The notes beneath the pieces were generated by a model. The model did no database searches and was not told where the DNA came from. It saw only the letters and a program-made list of their open reading frames with translations. Source: Methylosinus trichosporium OB3b (lineage in GTDB: Bacteria > Pseudomonadota > Alphaproteobacteria > Rhizobiales > Beijerinckiaceae). Taken from it: DNA of 64,000 nucleotides. Positions 1-12,200 of the stretch are shown in pieces (positions within the stretch are counted from its first letter, which is position 1; each line of letters begins with the position of its first letter). The DNA lies in contig NZ_CP023737.1 in NCBI RefSeq assembly GCF_002752655.1, forward strand, positions 496,001 through 560,000. Direction: 5' to 3'. Both the position numbers and the translations under genes were made by a program.

Positions 1-90
1 CTGCAGGGCTCGAAGACCACTTCGATCACCGCCTACAACGCTCTCAGCAAGGTCAATGGCTGCAAGAACGTGACCGGCGGCGCGAACTGA
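1..90 (+). CDS. C-terminal end of an unidentified protein (5' partial)
   Basis: The frame is open from the first base to a TGA at 88-90 and encodes 29 residues containing one Cys and ending in GGAN. A strong intrinsic terminator follows 28 bp later on the same strand, which supports this being the true 3' end of a plus-strand gene. The fragment is too short to assign a family, and the rest of the gene lies outside the window. Confidence 0.6.
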   Translation: MQGSKTTSITAYNALSKVNGCKNVTGGAN

Positions 91-117
91 TCTTTCGCTC
101 CTTCGGTTTCGCTATCG

Positions 118-151
118 CCGGGCGCGTCGAAAGACGCGCCCGGTTTTTTTT
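118..151 (+). terminator. Rho-independent terminator
   Basis: A perfect 11-bp GC-rich stem (118-128 with 133-143) closes a GAAA tetraloop and is followed by eight T residues (144-151). It terminates the partial plus-strand gene ending at 90. Confidence 0.9.
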
Positions 152-228
152 ATTCGCGGCGACGCGCTGACGACATCGCGCGCGGCGACGCAGCCGATCG
201 GCTCGCTTTCCCATTTGCGGGATGCTGG

Positions 229-255
229 AAAAAAGAGCGAGCCTTCAGGCTCGCT
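229..255 (-). terminator. Rho-independent terminator of the TpsA gene
   Basis: An 8-bp stem (236-243 with 248-255) with a 4-nt loop is flanked at 229-234 by six A residues, which read as a U-tract on the minus strand. It sits 27 bp past the stop codon of the giant exoprotein gene and so closes the minus-strand secretion operon. It faces the plus-strand terminator at 118-151, making this a convergent junction. Confidence 0.8.
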
Positions 256-281
256 TCTTTTCATGACATGCGTCGGCGCGG

Positions 282-3200
282 TCAGCGTCTGCGGCGCTTC
301 TGATCCTCAGCGCCGCCGGCGCTCGCGGGCGCCGACGCTCCGGCGCCTTCGGCGTCATTCTCGGAGCCGCCATAGCCGAGCACCTCGACGGTGATGATCG
401 ACGGCGCGTCCGAGCCTCCTGCGCCGGCTTGCGGCGTCGCCACGGACTTGGCCGCGGCGCCGGCCGTGCTCGACGCCGCGGTCAGAGCGCCGACATTGGC
501 CGAGGAGGCGCTGGTGGGCAGACCCGAAGCGCTGCCGCCGATGCTGATGTTGGATCCGTTCAGCACCGTCTGCGCGACGATGACGATATTGCCGCTGACC
601 CTGATGCCTGCTGCGCCCGCGTCCACCGTGCCGCGCGGCGCCGACAGCACCGCGTTGGAAAGGCTCGGATCCTGCGTCGGCAGAGTGACGATGGCGCCGA
701 TGCCCGCGCCGGTGACGAGGCCCTGCGGATTGACCGCGCAATAGCCGGTCGCGTAATTGCAGACCTTGCTCAGCACCGGATTGGCGACATAGGTCTTCGG
801 ACCCGAGCCGGCGTCGATGTCGCCATTGCCGCTGAAGATCTCCACATTGCCGCCCTGCTGCGTCATCACGCGGCTCTGATTCACCAGCACGGTCTGATCC
901 GTGTAGATGCGGATGGAGCCGCCGCGCAGCGTCAGAATGCCTTCCTCGTCCGGAGTCAGCGTGTCGCGGCCCGCCGAGCCGACTCGAATGCCGCCGACCG
1001 GGCCGATGATGTTGATGTCGCCGCCCGCCTGGGTCTCGATCAGCGAATAGGGCGTCACCAGGCGGCCGACCGCGGCGGGATCGTCGCGCTCGCTCTTCGG
1101 AAACAGAGTGTCGATCACGGCATAGGCGCGCGCGTAGGTTTGATAATAGGGGCTCGACGCATTGCCGTAATCGGTCACGACGCTGGTGAGGAAGGAGAGG
1201 AAGGCTTCGTCGACCAGCAGGCGCCGACGCGTCTCGGAGAGGCTCTGGAAGCTGCTCCACGCCGCCTCGCGCGACTGGCCGAGGCTCTTGGCGATGAAGG
1301 TGAGGAAGTCGACGCCGCCCGTCCCCGCCGAAGCGGGATCGACATAGAGCTTGATCGCCTGATCATAACGGAAGGAGAGAAGGGCCTCGTCGATCAGGAG
1401 ATGCTGGCGCGCCGCCGAGAGGCTCTGGAAGCTGGTCCAGGCCGCCTCGCGCGTCTCGCCGAGGCTTGCCGAGATGTAGCTCAGCAAATCGACGCCGCTC
1501 GTCGCCGCCGATGCGGGATCGACATAGAGACGGGTCGCCTTGTCATAGTCGACCCCGCTGGCGACGCCATAGAGCACGAAGATGCTCGCTCCCTTGTCCG
1601 GGAGATAGCTGTGCAGCGTCGGCACGACGCCGTCCGCCAGAGCTCCCCCCGAGCCATTGCCGATCGTGTAGATCGAGAACACGCTGTCCGCGGAGGCGTT
1701 CAGCGGCCTGCGGATGTTGCGCCCCGCCTGCATCAGCAGCGCGCCGGGGCCATAGAGATGATAGGCGCCGCCGATGTCGCGGCCGGCGACGACGCTCGTC
1801 ACATCCGTGTCGGTGAAATTGACGCCCGTGAAGGTGAAGTTGTCGGAGCCGATATCGCGGCCGACGCGAAGCTGCGTGGGCCGATCCACCGACAACGAGC
1901 CGTCGAGATCGACGCCGGCGCTGACGAGGACCGGCGCGCTCGTCGTCCACGCCGTCGGCGCGAGCGTGTAGGACGACAGGCCGAGCGGATTGACATAATT
2001 GGCTTCGTTGGTCGCCGATCCGACCACTGCGGCGGTCGGCGCGTCGAGCGTCAGATCGACATTGATCGAGCCAGCGGCGGCGAGCGTGAGGCTCGCCGAG
2101 TCGTGGCCGGCGTTGTCGGTCGGATAAGCGAGCATCATGCGCGCGTCTCCGGAGCCGATCGTCACATCGCCCTGCAACGCAGCGACCGAAAGGCTCGGAG
2201 GCAGTAGGGAAGAAGACGCGACGACGGTCGAGCTGTCCGGAAGCGTGTTGTCGACCGAAAGCGTCAACGCGTCGACATTGCCGGCGACGCTGACCAGCGA
2301 GAGGCCCGCGCGCGCGCCATAGCTCGTGAAGCTGCTGCCCCAAAGCAGATTGTCCGCGCCGTCGAAGCCGGGCAGCAGCGCGTTCGGCGTGAGGCTCTGA
2401 ACGTAGGTGAGGAGATCGGGATCGGATTGCCGCGTCGTCGTCGGATCGAGCAGCGTTCCGAGCGTGAGATCGCCCTTGGCGACGACGGAAATATAACCCT
2501 CCTGCACGGCGAGCAGCAGCGGACGGCTGGTCGCGCTCTCGTCGCCGACGATCGGATTGTCGGTCGTCGCCTGCACGGAGCCGCCGATCTCGATGCGGCC
2601 CGCGCCGCGTCCGACGAGAAAGGCGCTGGAGTTCAGATCGCCGCCCGCCTGCACGAGCAGATTGCCGCCGCCGTAAGTGATCGCATGAGCGGGATCGGCG
2701 GCGGTGAATCCGCCGGCGACCAGCATCGTCTGCGGCAGAGAAGCGGAGACGTCGATGATGTCGCGGCCGGCGCGCAGCGTGATGTCGCCGCCGCCGAGCG
2801 CGCCGAATTGCTGGAAGAAGGTCGCGTAATTGACATAGGCCGCCGTCTGGCAGGCGGTCGCGGCGCCGGCGCAACCGGAGAAGGGCGTGCCGTCGCCGTC
2901 CGAATTGCCATAATGGATGAACCAGTCCCCCCAGCTCTCGCTCTCCAGCGCCGAGGCTACCCCGATGATCGATCCGCCGGCGTTCACGACGACCGAGCCG
3001 CCGCCCGTCCCCCAGGCGGGCGTGGACAGAAGTCCGGTAGGATTGGCGAGATAGGCGTTCGTCAGAGAGGGCGCGACATAATCGGCCGGGGTCGTCGCCG
3101 CAACGCCGGCGGTGTAGACGGCGCCCTGCACGACCGTTTCGACGAATTGCACATTGCCCGCGGCGGTGAGCGTGATCGATCCCGTTCCCGTGCGCACCAG

Positions 3201-6200
3201 CGTCGGAATATGAATCGTCGTGCTCGTCTCAGCGTCCGCGCTATAGACATAGCTCGTATGCCCGTCGATGACGACGCTGGCCGTCGGCGTCGTCGGATCG
3301 ACGGTCTGCGTGAGCGAAACGACCGCGTTCGGATCGACCGATGCCTTGTTGCCGGAGAGGAAGCTCGCGCCGGCGACGAAATCATAAGAGAAGCTGTTCC
3401 CGAAGCTCGCCGGCATCAGGCTCGCCGCCGAGGTCGTGTTGGTCACCGCGACATTGCCGACGCTGTAGATCGCCGGATTATTGGCGATGAGATCGGCCGG
3501 ATGCGCGGGATTGGGCGCGGTGGAGGATACATAACCCGGCTGCAGCGTCGTATAGGCCGGCGGCGCGTAGGGCGGCGTGACGGCGATGGCGGTGAGCACG
3601 CCATTCGCCGTATCGGCGCCAGCCGCGCTCGCGAGCGTCGGATTCCCGAGCAGCTCCACCAATGTGGACTGCGAGCTGTTGACGAGGTTGAGATTGATCA
3701 CGCTGTAGAAATAAGCCGCCCATTGCGTCGCGTAATCGGCGGCGGAGGTCGTCGCGGAGCCATTCTCGGCGAATTGAATCGCGCCCAATCCATCGCTGAT
3801 GTTGTAATAGGCCGAGGAGGTCGTCGGCGCGGTCGGCAGCGCCAGCGTCGACGGATCGATCGCGACGCTGCCGAACACGGCGGAGACGATCGCCGAATAA
3901 TCGGCGTAGGAGACGATGTTGCCACCGGTCACGCCGGAAATGTCGCTGTTGCTCGCATTGACGTCGATGCCGTGCTTGTCGAGCCCGGTGATCTCGGTCT
4001 CATAGGCGCGGAACAGATCGAGATATTTAGCGTAATATTGATTGTACTGATCCACGACCTGCGCCGATCCGGCGACAACGGTCGGCGCGCGCAGCTCGAA
4101 TTGCAGCCCGTCGAACACATTCTGCGGCAGGTTGAAATAATCCGCGCTCGCAGCCGAGGAATCGGCGGGGCCGGTGAGGCCGAAATCCGCCCAGGAGGCG
4201 ACCGCGGCGACGAGATCATTGAGGCCGCTCGCCGAATAGCGCAGCACGCCGTTGGAGAACATGGTCAGATAGGTCTGATAGAGACCCGACGCGAGCTCCG
4301 CATTATAGAGCGTCGCCGCATCGGTCGCCTCGGAGCCGCCGACGTCATAGCGCACATAGAAGCCGTCGGTGATCGTCGCATTCACATCGATATTGTTGAC
4401 GGCGCGCAGCACCAGCGTCCCCGGCTCGCCGCCATTGGTGGTGCGGTAGAGCAGATTGAACGCGCCATTGGAGGCGAGCGAGCCGGCGCCGAAATTCCAA
4501 TTGCTGGCGACGGTGATGTCGCCATGATTGATGTCGGCGCTCGGATTATAGAGATCGATCTCCGGCCGCACGTGCAGAGCGCTGCGCACATTGGCGCCGA
4601 AGCGCGCCTCGACCGCCGCATTCGCCCCGCCGAACGGATCATTGACGAAGCCGAGCAGCGTCTGCTGATAGAAGGTCACATGATCGGCGTTGACGGCGCC
4701 GCTCGGCGTGAAGATGCCGGTCGTCTCGTCGGTCGTTCCGGCGATGCGCGTTCCATTGGCGTTGAACCAGCCGGCCGGATCGATCACGCCGTCGAAATGT
4801 CGCCCGCCGCCCGCGGTCGTCGGATCGGTCGTGCTCCACACGGCGAAGGCGTTCAGATCGACGCCGCTCGCGCCGATGACGCTGTCCGAGGCGTTCTCAT
4901 AGAAGCTGACATTGACGTCGCGGGCGCCATTCGCGCCGACGACCACCGGTGCGCGCAGCGACACGGTTCCGCCCGTTCCGCCCTCTCCCGCGCTCACATC
5001 GATCGTCGCGCCGGAAGCGACGAGGATGCGGCCCGAGCCTGCGAGCGTCACGCGCTCGCTGCCGTCCGCATTCAGCGTGACGCCGTCCCAATATCCGGTC
5101 ACGCCGAGCGTGATGCTGCCGCCATTGCGATTGAGATCGGCCTCGCCATTGGCGTAGCCGGGGTCGTCGGCCGAGGGCGCCGCATAGCGGGCGAGCAGCC
5201 GCGCGCCGGCGTTGATGGTGACGCCGCCCGTCGTCACGCCGGCGGAGTCCGTCACGCCAGCGCCATAGAGCGCGATGACGCCGCCCGTCGGCCCGCTCGC
5301 GTCGATCGCGCCATTGACGATGACGCTGCCGCTATTGGCGACCAGCCGCACCTCGGTGGAATTGAGCGTCACACCCTCCGGCACGATGAGATCGCCGTGA
5401 CCGACCGCGGTCTCGAAGCGACGCGTGAAGCCGTTCCAGGGCAGATCGCCGACGATATGGCCCGTGCTCAGAACGAAGGTTCCGCCCGAATCCTTGAATT
5501 GCGCCGAGGCGTCGAAGACGCCGTTCAAGGTCGTCACGCCGTCGCCGCCCGTGGCGATATAGACGCCGCCCGCATAGCCATTGCCGGATGCCGAGACGTC
5601 GATCTTCGCTCCCGTGGCGATCGTCACATCGCCCTGCTGCGCGATGATGCGCACCGTTCCGCCGGGCGTGTCCTGCGTCACGTCGCCGAGCGTGATGCGC
5701 GTGCCGGCGGCGTCGGCCAGCGCGCCGTCGGCGAGCGTCACATCGCCCGTGGTCGCCGTCAGCGACAAGGTTCCGCCGAGCGCGGTCAGCACGCCGGCGC
5801 TCGTGATGCTCGCCGCTGTCAGCGACAGGCTGCCGCCGATCTCTGTCGGCGCCACCGCCGCCGCCGCGCCGGTCGAGCGGATCGTCAAGGCGCCGCTCGC
5901 GATCAGCGACTGCGCGCTTCCCGCCATTGCGATGACATTGGGCGAGGACAAGGCGACATCGGCGCGGCCGGACCCGTTGATCGCCGTCAGCGAGCCGGTC
6001 CCGGCGAAGCGAATGTCCTGGTCCGCCGCGAGGTCGATCCGGCTGAAGCCATTCGCCGTCATCGCGCCGGCGGCGCGCGTGATCGTCTGCGTCGCATCGA
6101 GCGTCAGCAGGCCATTTCGTCCCGAGAGGCCATTGGCGGCGGTCGCGGCGCCGCTGGTGTTGGTCAGGACGATATTGGTGGCGAAGAGGCTGGTGCTCCC

Positions 6201-9200
6201 GCCTTCGCCATAGAGCCCGCCGCCGTCGAGGCTGAACTCGCCGATGGGATGCGCGGCGTCACCGATCGACAATCCCGCAGCGTCGTGGAAATTAATGGCC
6301 GAAGCGCTACGGAGCCGCACCGAATCCGCGCCGGCGAAATTGGCGACAATAGCACTGCTCAGCACCAGCCCGCCGGAAGAACCGTCGCCGCCGAAGTCGA
6401 TGATCTTCGCGGAGAGATCGAAGGCTTTCGCGGTGAGTGCGACTTGATCGCCGAGACGATTGGAGCCGCTCGAATCGAGAGTGAGCGCATTGGCCGCGAT
6501 GCGGACATTGTCCGCGAGGACGATGGCGCCGTTCTGCTCCGTCGCGTTGCTGCGCGTGATCGCGACCATCGAGCCCGTGGAGACGCGCAGCAGCGAGCCG
6601 TCGCCGGCGACGACAATGTCGCGGTCGCCGCTCGCGGCCGTTCCGACGGCGGCGATGGAGGAGGCGCGGTCGACGACGATGCCGGCGCCGCCTCCGGTCG
6701 TGACGACCAGCAGCTCGGGAGCGGTCAAGCCATGCGCTGCGCTCGTGTCGATCTCGACATCGGTCGCAACGCTGGTCACGACGAGGCGCCCCGCGGAATC
6801 GACGCTCGACGAGCCGCCGATGAGCACGGTCGTCGCGCCGACACGGCTGATCTCATCGGCGTCGATGGTGAGATAGCCGGCTCGGCCCTGCGGCGCGGTC
6901 TTATCCGAGGCCAGCACGAGAATCTTCGCGGCGCTGATCGCCAATTGTCCGCCGACGCCTGCGACGTCCGAGGCCAGCGGGCTGACGCCGGCGCTGAAGT
7001 CGAACTCGCCGCCGATCGACAATTCGCTGCGCGCGGCGAATGTCAGCGCGCCGCCGTCCACCGGCAGAGCGGGAACGGCCGTTCCCGCGGTCAATGCGAG
7101 CTCTTGGATGTAGCGCGCGCCCGAGGTGATGTCGATCTGCGAATAGCGCGACCAGGTCGACTGCGCCTGCAGCTGGAACACCACATTCTGCGACGAGCGC
7201 GCGCCGGTGATGAGATTGGCGAGCTGGCCGGTCATATAGATCGAGCCGTCCATCGTCGTCTGGCTCCACGACGCGGCGCTGCCGGAGGACGAGGAGGCGA
7301 GAGTGACGCGATAGGCGCCCGGCAGGGTCGCATACATGCCCGGCATCAGCGTGTAATAGCCCGCCGCCACGCCATTGCCGCCCGAAATGTAGATCGCGCC
7401 GCCCGCCGTCGCGTTCAGCAGGCTCGAGTCGAACACGGCGCCGCCGTCCGACCCCGTCACAGGCGAATAAGCGAAGGTCGGATCATAGGCGGCGACACGG
7501 GACGACGAGGTCGGAACCAGCGCATAGACATTGGAGCCGGCGAGCACATTCCGGCTGCCGCCGACACCCGCCACGAACTCGCTGGCGTAGAAGTCGCCGC
7601 CGCCGGAGAGATCGAGCCGCGCGCCCGCGCGCGTCGCCACGCTCTCGCCATTGAGCGTGATCGCGCGCGTCGGGCTCGAAGTGAGGCGGTAGCCTTCGTA
7701 ATCAGTGCTATAATCCGTGGCTCCGACAAACCACCTCTCGCCGTCGACCGTGTAGCCATAGGGCACGACCAATCCCGCTCCCGACACCGATGTCAGGCTG
7801 CCGGCGCCGAGCGTCACGCTCTGCGTGCTCGTCGCGTCGCCGAGCACGATCTGGCCGAAAGGCGCCCAGAGCGTGCCGTTCTGGACGATGTTGCGCGCGT
7901 CGAGAATGATCGCGCCGCCGGCCGATAGAGGCGCGCTCGCCACGCCGTTCTGCTCGACGGTGATCTTGCCCGACGCCCGCAGGGTGAAGCTCGTCCCGCT
8001 CGTCGGATAGATCTCCGCCGCCCGCAGCGTGAGATCGCCCACGACCGAAAGCGCGCCGGCGTATGAATTGCTCGGCAAGGAGACATTGGAGCCGATCAAT
8101 CGGATCGCGTCGGCGCTCGTCAGCGAGACTGAGCCGAAATTGCGGAAGGCGACCTGCGTGCCTCCATCGCGCTCGGTCGTGTCCGGCGTGCCGATGTCGA
8201 TCCATTGCGCCGAGACATCGAAACTGCTGCGCCCGGTCGTCGCGTTCAGCGGAATGACGTCGGACTCACGCAGCCAGACATAGCCGGCGTCGATTTCGAC
8301 TTTCGCCGGCGCGTCGCCGCTGCGAATGAGCGAGGTCAGCGTTCCGCCGAGCAGAAGCGAGCCGCGTGTCGCGATCGACATAGAGCCGACGAACGAAACG
8401 TCCGGCAAGGAGATGGAATCGAAGCCGCTGTCATTGAGCGTGTCGACGCCGATGACGAAATTCTCTTCCGTCGCATAACGGCTGATGACGACGCCGACCA
8501 CGCCGGCCTGCTCGATGATCGTCGGAGCGGTCACGACCAGCGAGCCATTGCTCGCGAGCGCCGCGCCGCCGCGCGCGCTCACCGTTCCGGCGAACGAGCC
8601 CGGCCCGTCGATCGTCAGAGAGCCGCCGTCGCTCCAGATCGTCTGCGTGACGAGCCCCGCGAACGGCGAGCCGGAGGGAATTTCGACGCTGGTCGAGGTT
8701 CCGTCGAGCAGCAGCCGCGCGCCCCGCTTCACATCGATGGCGCGCTCGGAGAAGATGTCGATCGATCCGCCGTCGAGCGCGACGCCGGTGCGATAGGCGA
8801 TCTGCGTCGGATCGCGAACGAAGACCCCGCTCACATCGAGCACGGCGTCGGCGCCGACGGTCACCTCCAGGCGATCGGTCCCGCTGACATTGCTCCGCTC
8901 GGAGCGAAGGTCGATCTCGCCTCCGGGCGCCGTGATCGAGCCGAGCACGGTGACCGAGCCGCCGAGCGATTCGAGCTTGACAGACGCCTGCGCATTGAGG
9001 CCCGCCTCGGCGACGATGAGCGCCCCGGCGTCGAGCCGCACGCCGGCCGTCGCGCTCGGCCCCGATTCGTCGTAGACATAGGCGACGTGCTGAAGCGCGA
9101 AGCTCACCGGATTGCGCAAGCCGTCGGGCGCGAGGCCAATCGTCGCCACCTCGCGCAGATCGGCGCCCGTCGGCAGCGACGTCAGCGCATCCGTCGTCAG

Positions 9201-12200
9201 ATAATTCGTCTGCCGCAGCGCGACCGTCGTTCCCGCTGTCACCGTCGCGCTTCCATAGACGCTGGTCAGCGAATAATCGGAGAAGCCGTTGTCGGCGAAG
9301 AAGCGCGCCGGCAGCACCACCTCGCCCGAGCGCGCGCCCGATGTATAGGAGGTGATCGCATTCGTCTCGCCGTCGACGGTGACGGTCGGCGCTTGCAGCG
9401 TGAAGGTTCCACCCACGCCGAGCCCTTCGGAACGGATCGTTCCGCCGAAGACGATGGTGGCGGCGTTCGGCAGATTGCCGCCGGTCGGATGCTCGTTATA
9501 GACATCCGCCTGCGGATTGAGCGCGACCCAGCCGCCGACATAGGTCTGCAGCGAGAGATTGCCGCCGCGGCCGAGCGGCAAACTATCCGCGCCGAACGCC
9601 AGCCGTCCGTTGGCGCCGACATAGCCGCCGCTCGACACATCGATGACGCTGCCCGACGAGAGAATAATGCTCTGCGTCGCGTCTAAAATCTGACTGTCGT
9701 CGTTCGCGTCGAGGCGATAATTCGAAGCGACCGTGCTGATGCTGACCGAGCCGCCGTTCACGAAGGCCGAGCCCTGCAGAGAATCGCCGACGGCGCCCGC
9801 GTCATTGACCCAGAGCCCGCGCACATTCAGCACAGCATTCGAGCCGATGACCAGCGGCGGCGGCGCGGAAGTGGCGCTGGCGCCGTTGTAGCTGCCGGTC
9901 AGCGTGATGCTGCCCGCCGCGGCGTTGATCACGCCGTCGATGGTCTGCACGCCGGCGAGATCGACCGCGCCGCCCGCCGCGACGGTCAGCGTCGCGCCTC
10001 GCGCCATGTTCACGACCGGGCGAATGTCGCCGGAGCCATTGATCGTGATCGAGCCGAAGCCCGTCTCCGAGAGGCGATCGGTGAGCAGCGCCACCGTCGA
10101 CGGCGCGGAATAATCCCCGCCATAAGAATAACCGGCGAGCCCGTAAGGATCGTCGCCGGCCTGCGCGCTCGTCTCCAGCAGATAATCGCCGCCGCCGGTG
10201 ATGGTCAGCGACGCGCCCGCCGGCAATTGCTCGAGCGAGGTCTGCTGCGTCGCGCCGCCGCCGATGGCGTTGCTGCGCTGGCGCAGGCCCGCAACCGTGC
10301 GAGCGATGATGGTTCCGTCGAGGATCGGAACAGCGGAAATCGACAGCGAACCGGCGCTGGCGCCGGCGATATAGCCGTCTTCGTAATGCGGGTGGTTGAG
10401 CAGCGGATTGATGAAGGTCTCGCTGACGCCCCAGCGCGAATGGGCGACGGTGAAGCCGCCCGCCGCCGCGACGCCGACATAGCGGATCGCCGGATCGGCG
10501 GCGCCGATGTCGTAGAAGCGCCCGTCCGCTCCGACGAGCCGCGTCGTGTTGATCGCGCCGCCGGTATAGCTGACATAGCCGCCCGACAAATCGACGATGG
10601 AGCCGCGCTGCTGGATGAAGGTCACCCCGGAGACATTCAGCGAGCCGCCGACGGTCAACACCTCCTCGATGGATTTCGGAATGAGGGTCGCATAGCCCGA
10701 GGCGTCGACGACCGGCGAGCCGACCCAGCTCACCCCATCGGCGCGCGTGCCGGAGAGGCGCGTGTCGATCGTCACCGTCGTGCCGACGAGCGCCGCCGCC
10801 AGCGGAGAATCGGCGACATCGTTCTGCGTCACGACGAAGGTGACGAGATAGTTGGAGATCGGAACCTGCACATCGGCGAGGCCGGAGACGTCGATGGTCG
10901 CGCCGGATTCGAGCAGCACCGGCGAGTTCGAGCCGTGAATGGCGACCGCCGCGCCCGGAGCCCGCAGCAGCGACCCCGATTGGAAATCGACGCCGTCGCC
11001 GCTGATGTCGATGTGCGGCTGCAGGCTGCTGGCGTAATAATCGGCGGTGGCGGTTCCGGCGGGCACCGTGCCGCTGTCCTCGTCGGGCAGAATGGCGGTG
11101 ACGCTGTTCGCGCCGAAGACGACATCGCCGGACGCCGACATGGTGATCGAGCCCGGACGCGTCACGCTGGTGGTCGCCGCGAGCACCCCCTCCTGCTCGA
11201 TGCGCTCGCCGTACACGGTGACGGCGCCGCTGGGCGCGAGCAGCAGGCCGTCATTGGTTACGACGCCGGCGCCGCTGAGCGAAGGCGGCGAGAAGGTCGA
11301 GTTGCTGGGATTTTGGCCCGCGGAAAAATCCTGATTGACCACGATCGCCGTATGCACGCCCGTCGCCGTCGACTGCGGCTCGCTGAGCAGCACCGAGCCT
11401 TGCGCCGCGAGAATGATCTGCCCGTTCTTGGTGGTGATGGCGCCGGAGTTGGACACGCTCGTGCCGAGCAGCGCGACGAAGCCGCCGTCGCCCGTCGAAT
11501 TGACCGAGGTCTCGAGCGCTGCGCCGCTCTCGACGACGATGGCGCCGCCGCCGGGTCTCTGCGCCGCCGTGACGCCGTCCATCGTTCCCATCGAGAAGCG
11601 CGTCGAATTGCCGACCGTCACGCCGAGCAGCGTCGCGATCGGAAACAGACCCTGCCCCGTCTCGCTGCCGACGAAATTGCTGTTCGCGGCGGCTTCGTTG
11701 GGCGGCGCGAAAGCGGTGACGGCGCCGAGCCCTTCGATATCGAAGGTCATCTTGTTGTAGGCGGCGTTGCCGTTGAAAACGCTCGCCGCCGCCGTGCCGT
11801 CGATGTCGAGCGACGAGGCGATCAGCGAATGCACGTCGATCTGCGATCCGGCGCCGAAGATGATGCCGTTGGGATTGATCAGCAGCACCGTGCCGTCGGC
11901 CTTGATCTGGCCGAGAATGCGGCTCGGCGCTCCAGTGGCGTCGATGCGGTTGAGCGCCACCCAATCTGCGTGACCCTGCTGGTCGTAGATGACGGTCGTA
12001 TTGGCCGAGACGTTGTAATAGAGCCAGGTCATGACCGCTTGCGCGGCGTTCTGCTTGATCGTGACCTCGGTCTTGCCGTTGCTGACGCTCTGCGTCGGCA
12101 GATCGGCGTTGATCCAATAGCTGGAATTGAGCGTCGCGCGCGGATCGCGGACGAGGCCGGGCAGCACGCCGCCGCCGCCGAGGCCGAGACCATCGGCGAT

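Noticed and set aside
2427..7928. Long open frame (over 1800 codons) on the plus strand opposite TpsA
   Set aside because: It is extremely Arg-, Gly- and Asp-rich with no domain, as expected for an antisense frame in very GC-rich DNA. The minus-strand frame has TPS motifs and normal structure.
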